From Allopontixanthobacter sediminis (lineage in GTDB: Bacteria > Pseudomonadota > Alphaproteobacteria > Sphingomonadales > Sphingomonadaceae), in assembly GCF_009828115.1 (NCBI RefSeq), contig NZ_WTYL01000002.1, positions 744,001 to 808,000 on the forward strand: DNA of 64,000 nt, given 5' to 3'. Below are positions 1 to 7,762 of the stretch, one piece after another. The translations under genes and the position numbers were made by a program. The stretch's first letter is position 1; each line of letters begins with the position of its first letter. The notes beneath the pieces are model-generated. The model did not search any database. It worked only from the letters and a program-made list of their open reading frames with translations, and was not told the origin of the DNA.

Positions 1-362
1 TCAAGGCAGCCGACCAGCTGGAAGCCAAGGGCCTTAGCACGACCGTAGCCGACCTGCGCTTCGCAAAGCCGCTCGACAGTGAGATGATCGAGAAACTGAT
101 CCGCACGCATGAAGTGGTGGTGACTGTGGAAGAAGGCAGCATCGGCGGCCTCGGCGCGCATGTGCTGACCTTGGCAAGCGATCTCGGTCTGACCGACGCG
201 GGCCTCAAGATCCGCACCTTGCGCCTGCCGGACATCTTCCAGGACCATGACGCGCCAGAGAAGCAGTATGACGAAGCAGGTCTCAACGCTCCGAATATCG
301 TCGATACCGTGTTGAAGGCGCTGCGGCACAATTCCGCAGGTGTGGAAGAGGCCCGGGCCTGA
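1..362 (+). CDS. dxs: 1-deoxy-D-xylulose-5-phosphate synthase, C-terminal end (partial)
   Basis: The frame is open from base 3 at the window edge and encodes about 119 residues of the third domain of DXS, the thiamine-diphosphate enzyme that joins pyruvate and glyceraldehyde 3-phosphate in the first step of the cytosolic MEP isoprenoid pathway. Recognisable blocks are [10 protein letters not shown], the [12 protein letters not shown] stretch and the end pattern [11 protein letters not shown] followed by Y-x4-GLN, all typical of DXS C-termini. The TP-binding domains lie upstream of the window. A transketolase or other TPP enzyme C-domain is the only alternative, but the EEGSIGG and LPDxFxxH blocks favour DXS strongly. 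Confidence 0.93.
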   Translation, partial: KAADQLEAKGLSTTVADLRFAKPLDSEMIEKLIRTHEVVVTVEEGSIGGLGAHVLTLASDLGLTDAGLKIRTLRLPDIFQDHDAPEKQYDEAGLNAPNIVDTVLKALRHNSAGVEEARA

Positions 363-377
363 AGCAAAGCTGTCAGG

Positions 378-1061
378 CTAGATCCAGCGCCATAGTCCTG
401 CGGGAAGTCCGCCAGCCGGGGTATGCAGCCAGGTGAGGAGCAGCCACAAGGCTAGCCCTGCCATCCAAAGCGCCGGTTTGACTTGCAGCAGGCGGGACCA
501 GCGCGGCCAGTAATTGGTGCGGCTTTCCCATTGGCGCCACGCATCCCCCATCAGCGTTTCCTTCTTGCGGTCCTGCATCCTGGCACCGACCAGCGCGAGC
601 ATGATCACGGAGGACATCACCACCAGCGTGCGCGACGTCGGGGCGGCGATAAGGTGTCCAATTGCGGCAAGGGAAAAGCCCCACATCATCGGGTGCCGGG
701 TAATAAGAAACACGCCCGCCGGTTCCTTCCGTGCGGCATCCTCCGCCCCCGGGGCGGGCAGAGCAGGATTTCCGGCAAAAGACCCGGCGAGCAGGACCAT
801 TCCCAGCAAGGTGAACAGGCTTCCGGCGACCCAACTGACATCATCAAATCCGGCCCACAGCGGCAGGGCAGGGGCATCCACAGCCTTGAATGCAAAATAC
901 ATCCAGACGATCGCGGCAATGCTGATCAGACTGTACGCACCCTGGAAACCTGTCGGGCCGAGCACGCGAACCATCGGCGCGCGCAGCGGGTGCGACATGG
1001 CGAAATGGCTGCCTACGAAGAAAGCCGAAGCGGCGATTAGCGAAACAAGCGCGGCATCCAT
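378..1061 (-). CDS. NnrU-family integral membrane protein
   Basis: A 227-residue protein with about six hydrophobic segments. It matches the NnrU family, membrane proteins first linked to denitrification and distantly related to plant zeta-carotene isomerase; the biochemical role in most bacteria is unknown. Visible family blocks are VGSHFAMSHPLRAP near the N-terminus and ITRHPMMWGFSLAAIGH at mid-length, the latter carrying the conserved histidine. The ATG at 1061 is chosen over a TTG two codons upstream because GGGAG lies seven bases before it. It converges on dxs, 15 bases from its stop. No denitrification genes are nearby, so a function in nitric oxide metabolism is not supported here. Confidence 0.85.
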   Translation of the reverse strand: MDAALVSLIAASAFFVGSHFAMSHPLRAPMVRVLGPTGFQGAYSLISIAAIVWMYFAFKAVDAPALPLWAGFDDVSWVAGSLFTLLGMVLLAGSFAGNPALPAPGAEDAARKEPAGVFLITRHPMMWGFSLAAIGHLIAAPTSRTLVVMSSVIMLALVGARMQDRKKETLMGDAWRQWESRTNYWPRWSRLLQVKPALWMAGLALWLLLTWLHTPAGGLPAGLWRWI

Positions 1062-1145
1062 GGGCAATCTCCCGAAGCGGACTGCAACATTGGTAGCAGA
1101 TTAAAACCTAACTGCAAATAACATGCTTGCGCCGGGTGCACGGTC

Positions 1146-2450
1146 TTACCAGTCGTATGCCTTGGGCAGATCGCTTTCGTCCAGGTCGCGGTAGCGTTCG
1201 CGCAGGCGGGTCTGGTGGTTATCGACCGGTTGTTCGACCCCGTCGATGAACACGCGTAGCGGGGCAGACGACAATTCCAGTGGATCGCCGTCCCAGATCA
1301 CCACGTCACCGGCCGCGCCTGCGGTCAGCGATCCGAGCTTGCCGTCCATTCCGCTGATCGAGGCCGGGACTGAAGTTATTGCGGCCAGCGCCTGTCCCCA
1401 TGTGAGGCCCGCAGCGCGCGGGACTCGGCTAAGGGCGACCAGGTTTCCGGCATATTGTGTGGCGTTACGCGGCTGTTCAGTGCCTGTCATGCCGCCGATG
1501 GCCACTTTAACACCGGCGGCGACCATCCGGCCCACGTTGCTCTGTGTCGCTGCCAGCTGCTCGAATTTCGCCGGAAGATCATCCAGCGCTTCGGCGATCA
1601 CCGGCACGTTGGCTGCCGCCAGTGCATCCGCGACCATCCAGCCTTCGCTGGCCCCGATCAGGACCATGTCGAGCTTCGGGAATTCGCTGCGCATGGCCAG
1701 CACGGCGCGGATGTCAGCTGCGCGCTCGACATAGATATACAGCTTCTGTTCGCCGCGGATTACTGGCACAAGCGCCGCCACGTCGGCCCGGGTCAGCAAG
1801 GCGGCCTCGCCTTCCCAGGTGCCGGACGCGAACTCGCTGGCTTCACGCAAGGCGTTGCGCAGGGCGACATTGGTCGCCACCCGGCTGCCACCAGCGAGGC
1901 GCGCTCCGCCTTCGCCGAGGATTACCATCTGGAATGCGCGCGGCATTGTCACCGCGTTAGGATCCGCACCGAGATCGATGATTGCTCCCTGTCCTGCGAA
2001 AATCGAATCGCCGGGTGAGGGTGTGATGCTTGCACGCGTGACGCCGCCTGCGCGGCTGACGCCGATGTCCTGCGCCGCCGGATTGATCGAGGTCGAAACG
2101 TCGAGCGCGATATTGAACGGCGAATCGCTCGCCCGCGTATCGTTGCTTTCATCGACCCCGCCGACGTCGACGAGGCCGATATCGGTAATCGCCGCGAAGA
2201 TGCCAGGCGTGACCCACGCGCCTTCGGCATCCAGCACGGTGCCGGTGCGGGTAGCAGACCCTGCGGCTGGTCCGGCGGACACCACCTTGCCGCCGCGAAT
2301 TTCGACCACCCCGTTATCGATCGGCTCGGAACCGTCACCGATGGCGAGCTTGGCGTTCACGATGGTGAAATCCTGCGCTCTGGCGGGAAGGGTGTAACCC
2401 GCGAGCGCGGCGGTCAGGGCGAGCAGCGGAAGTTTGACGAGACGGTTCAT
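1146..2450 (-). CDS. Secreted amidohydrolase-fold protein lacking the HxH metal motif
   Basis: 434 residues with a clear Sec signal peptide (hydrophobic core, cleavage near ARAQ at residues 24-27). The fold is that of the amidohydrolase/imidazolonepropionase superfamily: an N-terminal DGVVEIRGGKVVSAG block, the VTPGI strand, and the C-terminal GSLTAGAAGDVVIWDGDP block. Where active members have the metal-binding HxH after VTPG(I/V)xDxH, this protein reads VTPGIFAAITDIG, so the two histidines are missing. It overlaps the upstream intact paralogue by four bases (ATGA), has GGAG before its start, and is surely co-translated with it. It is probably a non-catalytic or structural partner, or an enzyme with altered chemistry. 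Confidence 0.85.
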   Translation of the reverse strand: MNRLVKLPLLALTAALAGYTLPARAQDFTIVNAKLAIGDGSEPIDNGVVEIRGGKVVSAGPAAGSATRTGTVLDAEGAWVTPGIFAAITDIGLVDVGGVDESNDTRASDSPFNIALDVSTSINPAAQDIGVSRAGGVTRASITPSPGDSIFAGQGAIIDLGADPNAVTMPRAFQMVILGEGGARLAGGSRVATNVALRNALREASEFASGTWEGEAALLTRADVAALVPVIRGEQKLYIYVERAADIRAVLAMRSEFPKLDMVLIGASEGWMVADALAAANVPVIAEALDDLPAKFEQLAATQSNVGRMVAAGVKVAIGGMTGTEQPRNATQYAGNLVALSRVPRAAGLTWGQALAAITSVPASISGMDGKLGSLTAGAAGDVVIWDGDPLELSSAPLRVFIDGVEQPVDNHQTRLRERYRDLDESDLPKAYDW

Positions 2451-3835
2451 TTCACGTCTCCTTCACCGGGCTGGCCAAGCTCGAAATCGCTGACCGGCCG
2501 GCGCTTCGGATCGTCATAATCGTACATCAGCGCCCCATCGATCCAGACTTTCTCGGGCCGCGAATAGACGCTGAGCGGATCCCCGTTCCACAGCACCACA
2601 TCGGCCATCTTGCCCGCTTCGAGGCTGCCGGTCATCGAATCGATGCCCATGGCCTTCGCTGCGTTCAGGGTAAGCCACGAGACCACTTCGGCGTCGGGAA
2701 TTTCTATGCCCATCCGGCGGCCTGCAGCCTGCGCCTTGGCCGCTTCCTGGTTCAGGCGCTGAATACCGTTTTCGTCGTCGGAATGGATCACCACGCAGGC
2801 ACCGGCCTTCTGCAGCAGCGCGGCATTTTCGGGAATGCCGTCATAGCTTTCCATCTTAAAGCCGTACCAGTCGGCCCAGATCGCGGAACAGACGCCGTTT
2901 TCCTTCAGCAGGTCGCCGATCTTGTAGCTTTCAACCGCGTGGTGGAACGCGCTGACCGTGTACCCGAATTCCTTGGCCATATCCATGACCAGTGCCATTT
3001 CGTCCGCGCGGTAGCAGTGGTTGTGGATTAGGATGTCGCCGTCCAACACGCCCGCCAGCGTTTCTTTCGCGAGGTCGCGCTTTTTGCGGTCGCCGTCGGC
3101 ATATTCCTTCGCATCGAGCCACATCTGGCGGTTAACCGCGAAATTGCCCATCCGGGTCGAAGGCATCCGGCCGCGGCCGCCGTAAACGCGCTTGGGATTT
3201 TCCCCGCACGCCATCTTCATGCCGTAAGGCGCGCCGGGAAATTTCATACCCTGCACCGTGCGGGATGGGACGTTCTTCAAGGTAACCGTGCGGCCGCCCG
3301 TCAGGTTTGCACTGCCGGGCAGGATCTGCAGCGAAGTGATGCCGCCGTTAGCCAGCGCGCGGCTGAAGCCGGGGTCTTGCGGCCAGACGGAATGTTCCGC
3401 CCAGACTTCGGGCGTGGTCGGGCTGGTGGCTTCGTTGCCGTCCGAATGCGCGTCAACCGACGGGGTGGGGTAGTTGCCCAGGTGGCTATGGATGTCGATC
3501 ACCCCCGGAGTGACGAATTTTCCGGCACCGTCGATCCGCGTGTAGCCAGCGGGAATCGCCAGGTCCGGCCCGCCCACGGCCACCACCTTGCCGCCCGAAA
3601 ACAGGACTGTACCGCTGTCGATACGGCCGCCGGTGCCGTCATAGACCGTCGCACCGACCAGCGCGGTCGGCGCGCCGGGATAGGCTTCGTATGTCGACGG
3701 ATACGGTGCATCCGCCGAACCGGACGCGTCCGCCGAGTTGACGCCGTCCGCGCCTCCGGTGGTTGAACAGGCCGCGAGCGCCATTGCGCACCCTACCACT
3801 GCAAAGGCACGAAAGCGCATTCGGTTGGTCTCCAT
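2447..3835 (-). CDS. Amidohydrolase-family lipoprotein
   Basis: 462 residues starting with a lipoprotein signal (lipobox LAAC, lipidated Cys about residue 23), so it is probably anchored on the periplasmic side of a membrane. The TIM-barrel amidohydrolase core is complete: VTPGVIDIHSHLG supplies the HxH metal ligands, IHNHCY and SAFHHAVESY give later histidines, VIHSDDENG the aspartate, and GSLEAGKMADVVLWNGDP the closing beta-sandwich. Such secreted members usually hydrolyse dipeptides or cyclic amides, but the substrate cannot be read from sequence. It is followed with overlap by a metal-site-less paralogue and lies two bases downstream of a peptide transporter gene, which suggests work on peptides or peptide derivatives. 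Confidence 0.88.
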   Translation of the reverse strand: METNRMRFRAFAVVGCAMALAACSTTGGADGVNSADASGSADAPYPSTYEAYPGAPTALVGATVYDGTGGRIDSGTVLFSGGKVVAVGGPDLAIPAGYTRIDGAGKFVTPGVIDIHSHLGNYPTPSVDAHSDGNEATSPTTPEVWAEHSVWPQDPGFSRALANGGITSLQILPGSANLTGGRTVTLKNVPSRTVQGMKFPGAPYGMKMACGENPKRVYGGRGRMPSTRMGNFAVNRQMWLDAKEYADGDRKKRDLAKETLAGVLDGDILIHNHCYRADEMALVMDMAKEFGYTVSAFHHAVESYKIGDLLKENGVCSAIWADWYGFKMESYDGIPENAALLQKAGACVVIHSDDENGIQRLNQEAAKAQAAGRRMGIEIPDAEVVSWLTLNAAKAMGIDSMTGSLEAGKMADVVLWNGDPLSVYSRPEKVWIDGALMYDYDDPKRRPVSDFELGQPGEGDVK

Positions 3836-3837
3836 AC

Positions 3838-5592
3838 TTATACCGGTTTGGTGGTCGGGTGCATACCGGCGGCCTGGGGTTCGCCAGCTTCCGCCTGGCC
3901 TTCCAGATCGTCGCCGACATTGTCGTCCTGAAGGGTGTCGAGATGCATCAGCTTCTTGATCAGCGGACTTATAACCATCACCCCGATGCCAACACCCACT
4001 GCAGTCCAGCCAACCGTCGAGTACACGTCGATCACCACAGCCTTGCCCGATGCCTCGCCAACACCTTCCGCGCCGGTAGCGGCGGCGATCAGGCCAGCCG
4101 CGAAGTTACCCGTGGCAGAAGCGAAGAACCATACGCCCATGATCAGCGACGCGAGGTGAGACGGAGCGAGCCGGTTCATCGCCGACAGTCCGACCGGGCT
4201 CAGGCAAAGCTCGCCCGTGGTGTGCAAGAGATAGATCAGGAAGATGAACAACACCGGCACAGGGACATCGAGTCCGACCGAACGCGCGCCCCACACTAGG
4301 ACTAGGAAGCCAAGGCCGACCTGGATTACGCCGAGGCCGAACTTGAGAGGGGTCGAGGGTTCAATCCCCTTGCGGCCCATCACCGTCCACAAGGTAGCAA
4401 AAATCGGTGCCAGCAGGATGATGTAGATCGCGTTGATCGACTGGAAAACCGATGCAGGCACTCCGCCGCGGTCGACGTGCCGGTCGGTGAAGAGGTTCAG
4501 CGAGGATCCGGCCTGTTCGAACAAAGCCCAGAAAATGATCGAGGTGATGATCAGGAACATCGCCGCGAAAATCCGGTCCCGGTCATGGAACGTCTTGGAA
4601 ATCATCTGCTGTGCCATGACCGCGATCATGATCACCAGCCCGACAATTGGTACGATGGTGAGAGCGGGGTCGAATGCTACCACGACCAACATGCCGAGGA
4701 CGGTGACTGTCGCGCCGACAATGAACAAATTGACCGGCATTTGCGGAGAAGCGCGATAGGAACCGTAAGCCAGCCGGAAGGTGGCGATATAGAGCACGTA
4801 GGAAACCAGCGCCGCCCCGAACGTGCCGAGCAGGCCGCCGACGACTGACTGATATTGCACCAGGACCCAGCACAGCGCGACGAGCAGCAACCCGACGCCG
4901 TAAATGCTCCATTCGGTGCTCTTGCCGAGGGGCTGGCTTGGCTCGCCGCGTCCAAGGAGCAGTGGCCTGCCCCAGATGAACACCACCAGGCCAGCTAGCA
5001 TGCCGATCCCGGCAAGCCCGAAGCCGTAACCCCAACCATAGGTCTCGCCGATGTAACCACACAGCAGCGAACCCAGCGCCGCGCCGAGATTGATGCCCAT
5101 GTAGAAAATCGTGTACGCACCGTCGCGGCGCACGTCGGTACGGGGATAAAGTTGGCCCACGATGACCGAAATATTCGCCTTCAGGAAACCCGATCCGACG
5201 ATGATCAGGGCGAGCGCCAGCCAGAAGACATAGATTACCGGATTGTCCGTATTGCCGGCGCGCGGCGCACCTTCGAACGCCATGAAGAAGTGACCCAGCG
5301 TCAGCAGCACGGCGCCGAATAGCACCGCCTTTCGCTGTCCGAGATAGCGATCCGCCAAGTACCCGCCGACCACAGGCGTAATATACACCAGGGCGGTGTA
5401 AGCGCCGTAAATAACGCCCGATTCCTCGTCCGAGAAAAGCCAGTGCTTGGTGAGGTAGAAAATCAGAAGCGCACGCATGCCGTAATAGGAGAAGCGTTCC
5501 CACATCTCGGCGAAAAAGAGGATGAAAAGCCCCTTTGGATGGCCGAGGATAGTGCCGGCGGCATCCCCGTTTTCGGCATATTTCGTCGCCAT
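3838..5592 (-). CDS. POT/PTR-family proton-coupled peptide transporter
   Basis: 584 residues with about 14 membrane helices. The first helix carries the POT signature ExxERFxYYG (AEMWERFSYYGMRALL), which is essential for proton coupling in di- and tripeptide importers of the inner membrane. The second family block, a TIFYMGINLGA-type sequence, is also present. The ATG at 5592 is preferred to one 30 codons upstream because GAGGGAA sits 10 bases before it and homologous POT proteins begin near this point. It heads an operon with the two amidohydrolases downstream (gap two bases), consistent with uptake of peptides coupled to their processing. The upstream region carries two inverted repeats. 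Confidence 0.93.
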   Translation of the reverse strand: MATKYAENGDAAGTILGHPKGLFILFFAEMWERFSYYGMRALLIFYLTKHWLFSDEESGVIYGAYTALVYITPVVGGYLADRYLGQRKAVLFGAVLLTLGHFFMAFEGAPRAGNTDNPVIYVFWLALALIIVGSGFLKANISVIVGQLYPRTDVRRDGAYTIFYMGINLGAALGSLLCGYIGETYGWGYGFGLAGIGMLAGLVVFIWGRPLLLGRGEPSQPLGKSTEWSIYGVGLLLVALCWVLVQYQSVVGGLLGTFGAALVSYVLYIATFRLAYGSYRASPQMPVNLFIVGATVTVLGMLVVVAFDPALTIVPIVGLVIMIAVMAQQMISKTFHDRDRIFAAMFLIITSIIFWALFEQAGSSLNLFTDRHVDRGGVPASVFQSINAIYIILLAPIFATLWTVMGRKGIEPSTPLKFGLGVIQVGLGFLVLVWGARSVGLDVPVPVLFIFLIYLLHTTGELCLSPVGLSAMNRLAPSHLASLIMGVWFFASATGNFAAGLIAAATGAEGVGEASGKAVVIDVYSTVGWTAVGVGIGVMVISPLIKKLMHLDTLQDDNVGDDLEGQAEAGEPQAAGMHPTTKPV

Positions 5593-5661
5593 TGCGCTGG
5601 TATTCCCTCTGATCTGGACCCTGAAGGCCGCGTCTTGCTGCGCGGCTTGGAAACCGTGCAC

Positions 5662-5708
5662 ACTAACGCCTGTTTTCGGCATGTGAAGCGTTAGTTTCAG
5701 CTGAAACT
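5662..5708 (-). promoter_or_regulatory. Inverted repeats upstream of the POT transporter
   Basis: Two dyads lie 70-116 bases upstream of the transporter start. The first pairs ACTAACGC (5662-5669) with GCGTTAGT (5688-5695). The second, AGTTTCAGCTGAAACT (5693-5708), is a perfect 16-base palindrome and overlaps the first by three bases. They sit in the divergent region between the transporter and a GntR-type regulator, a usual place for a regulator operator. Which factor binds is unknown; the adjacent GntR protein is the first candidate. The first dyad could also form a hairpin in the transporter 5' leader. Confidence 0.5.
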
Positions 5709-5806
5709 GCCGTTTTCCAAAGGTTTTGTTTCGCTGCGGTCACCGCTGCGCGGTCTTGACGCGCCGCGCTGTATTATGGCACTGATGCACCCAGCAAGGA
5801 ATTCCG

Positions 5807-6154
5807 ATGCCCCAACAGTCCCGCCCGGTCTATCTCAAGCTGCGTGACCTCATCGCAGCAGCCATCATCGAAGGCAAATACCCCGAAGGTGAAATGCTGC
5901 CGTCCGTGCGTGCCTTCGCCGCCGCACAAGGGGCAAATCCGCTGACCGTGGCCAAGGCCTACCAGCAATTCCAGACCGACGGCCTGGTCGAAGTGCAGCG
6001 CGGAGTTGGAATGTATGTCGTTCCCGGCGCGGCGGCCAAGCTGCGGCGGGCCGAACGCGAACATTTCATCGCCTCCGAATGGCCGGAAATCGAAGCCCGC
6101 ATGCAGCGTCTCGGTATCGACCCGGCGGACCTGATCGAAACCGAATCGGCCTGA
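5807..6154 (+). CDS. GntR-family transcriptional regulator, YtrA type
   Basis: 115 residues: a winged-helix GntR DNA-binding domain (VYLKLRDLI, then PEGEMLPSVRAFA and NPLTVAKAYQQF, wing GLVEVQRGVGMYVV) followed by only about 40 residues of helical tail. This short tail without an effector domain defines the YtrA subfamily, whose members often control neighbouring transporter genes. AAGGAATTCCG precedes the ATG. It is divergent from the POT transporter operon, separated by 214 bases that contain palindromes, so autoregulation and control of the transporter are both plausible. The ligand is unknown. Confidence 0.9.
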   Translation: MPQQSRPVYLKLRDLIAAAIIEGKYPEGEMLPSVRAFAAAQGANPLTVAKAYQQFQTDGLVEVQRGVGMYVVPGAAAKLRRAEREHFIASEWPEIEARMQRLGIDPADLIETESA

Positions 6155-6177
6155 GCCCGGCGGCCACTATCCTCTCT

Positions 6178-6197
6178 ATTGTGCGAAACCGTACAAT
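6178..6197. repeat. 20-base inverted repeat ATTGT...ACAAT before ihfB
   Basis: The 20 bases from 6178 form an imperfect palindrome with arms ATTGT/ACAAT and inner CG/CG, interrupted by one G-T position. It lies 24 bases after the GntR gene and about 115 bases before ihfB, upstream of a TTGACG (6206-6211) that could serve as a -35 element. It may be an operator for ihfB or a weak terminator for the GntR gene; there is no T tract, so an operator is more likely. Confidence 0.35.
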
Positions 6198-6312
6198 CTG
6201 TCACTTTGACGTCCGCCAGAAAATTAACTAGCGCCATTTTCAGGGGCGTTGCAAATAATGATCCGCCGCGATTTGCCCGGAAATGCCGGGTGCGTCGGAC
6301 GAGGGGAAAGAT

Positions 6313-6594
6313 ATGATCAGATCGGAACTGCTGCAGGCGCTGGCCAAGGACAATCCTGAATTGCATAACGATGAAATCGAGCAGGTGGTCGACATCTTCT
6401 TCGAGGAAATCGCCCAGCGCCTGGCCGAAGGCGGCCGGGTCGAACTGCGCGGCTTTGGCGCTTTTTCGACACGTGAACGCGATGCGCGCAAGGGCCGCAA
6501 TCCCCGTACCGGGGAACCGGTCGACGTTCCTGGGAAACGGGTGCCTTATTTCAAGCCTGGCAAGGAAATGCGCCAGCGGCTCAACGCGGAATAA
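6313..6594 (+). CDS. ihfB: Integration host factor subunit beta (HU/IHF family)
   Basis: 93 residues of the bacterial histone-like family, which binds and sharply bends [18 protein letters not shown] starts the helical dimer core and [20 protein letters not shown] is the DNA-clamping arm with its intercalating proline. [10 protein letters not shown] ends the protein as in IHF-beta; HU proteins differ in the arm and end shorter. The ATG at 6313 follows GAGGGGAAAG, which is clearer than the upstream in-frame codon at 6283. It stands alone between a GntR gene and a tRNA. Confidence 0.92.
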   Translation: MIRSELLQALAKDNPELHNDEIEQVVDIFFEEIAQRLAEGGRVELRGFGAFSTRERDARKGRNPRTGEPVDVPGKRVPYFKPGKEMRQRLNAE

Positions 6595-6741
6595 GGTCCG
6601 GGCGCTGCATCCAAAGCTCACGCGAGCCGATTCCCGAGCCTTGCGGCAAGGGGCTGCGCGTCCCTTTGATGCCCGATGTATTGGCAGGGCCGCAATCCCG
6701 CGTTAGTGGCAGCGTTGTGCTGCCCCCGTGACCGGGGATGG

Positions 6742-6826
6742 GCGGGTGTGGCGGAATGGTAGACGCCGGGGACTTAAAATCCCCTGATCCTTGATCGTGC
6801 TGGTTCGAGTCCAGTCACCCGCACCA
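6742..6826 (+). tRNA. tRNA-Leu, anticodon UAA
   Basis: The acceptor arms GCGGGTG (6742-6748) and CACCCGC (6816-6822) pair perfectly and are followed by discriminator A and an encoded CCA (6824-6826). The anticodon stem GGGGA/TCCCC encloses the loop CTTAAAA, giving anticodon UAA for leucine. A long variable arm lies between the anticodon stem and the GGTTCGAGTCC T-arm, as expected for a class II leucine tRNA of 85 bases. The D-arm has the GGCGGAATGGTAGAC pattern. Confidence 0.97.
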
Positions 6827-6910
6827 CATCCGGATTGACCCGAAGATAGCGTCCATCCTGCTCCGGTCTATCGGGTTCCAGCCGCGGCGATTTGTGACGC
6901 CGTCCTGCAT

Positions 6911-7564
6911 CTAATCGCGGTCTGGCGCGCCAAGCGGGAAATAGTGCCGGAACCGCCGCGCCTCATCGACCGCGCGGGCGAAGGACGGACGTTGAAGCAA
7001 GCGCGCCCGGTAGGCGGCGAGGGCTGCGTAATGTTCGGGGATGCGATGCGTCCAGTCGGCATAGAACAGCGAAGGTGCTGCCGCGCAATCGGCCAGCGAG
7101 AAGCTGTCGCCTACCGCCCACGTCCTGCCTTGCATGCGTTGGTCCAGCCAGGCGTAGCTTGTTTCCAGCATCTTGCGGGCTTCTTCCACCCCGTAAGGAT
7201 CCTTGCTGTCCGGCGGACGCAGCGCATCGACGACGAACTTTCCCTGGGGCGTCATCACGTAATTGTCGAAGAACCGGTCGAGCATCCGCACCTCGGCAGC
7301 CTCAGCGGGATCCTCGGGAATGAGCGTCACGGGTCCAGGGTGCCTTACATGCAGGTGCTCGATGATCGCCGTCGCTTCGAAAATGACCCGCCCATCGTCA
7401 AGCAGCGTCGGGAATTTTTTCATCGGCCATAGCGAGGCTAGCGTATCGCCCACGCCCTCGTCTTCCAGCATTCGATAGCGGAACGGAATGTCGTTCTCGT
7501 AAAAGGCGATCAGTGCCTTCTGGCAATAGGAGGAGAACGGGTGGGCGAACAATTCCATCGTCAT
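6911..7564 (-). CDS. Glutathione S-transferase family protein
   Basis: 217 residues with the two-domain GST fold. The thioredoxin-like N-terminus begins MELFAHPFSSYCQKALIAF and contains the cis-proline block KKFPTLLDDGRVIFEATAIIEHL (residues about 50-72). The all-helical C-domain carries YAWLDQRMQ and SLADCAAAPSLFYAD, the usual N-capping region. These enzymes conjugate or isomerise small electrophiles in the cytoplasm; the substrate is not predictable. It is divergent from the GMC oxidoreductase gene. Confidence 0.9.
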   Translation of the reverse strand: MTMELFAHPFSSYCQKALIAFYENDIPFRYRMLEDEGVGDTLASLWPMKKFPTLLDDGRVIFEATAIIEHLHVRHPGPVTLIPEDPAEAAEVRMLDRFFDNYVMTPQGKFVVDALRPPDSKDPYGVEEARKMLETSYAWLDQRMQGRTWAVGDSFSLADCAAAPSLFYADWTHRIPEHYAALAAYRARLLQRPSFARAVDEARRFRHYFPLGAPDRD

Positions 7565-7762
7565 GCGAACTCCCTCGTCGTCCGACCTTGAACCATCACA
7601 GTCAGATTGTCGACGTGCCTTGCCGCTCCCAGGGCAACCGCCGAGTGCCGCTACCTTCGTCTACTTTGGAACTGCACGAAGGAGCGGAGTATAGCAGACG
7701 TAAAATTACAATCACTGGGCGAAGTGTCAGGCTAGATATAGCGGACAGGGGGAATTCGCATC

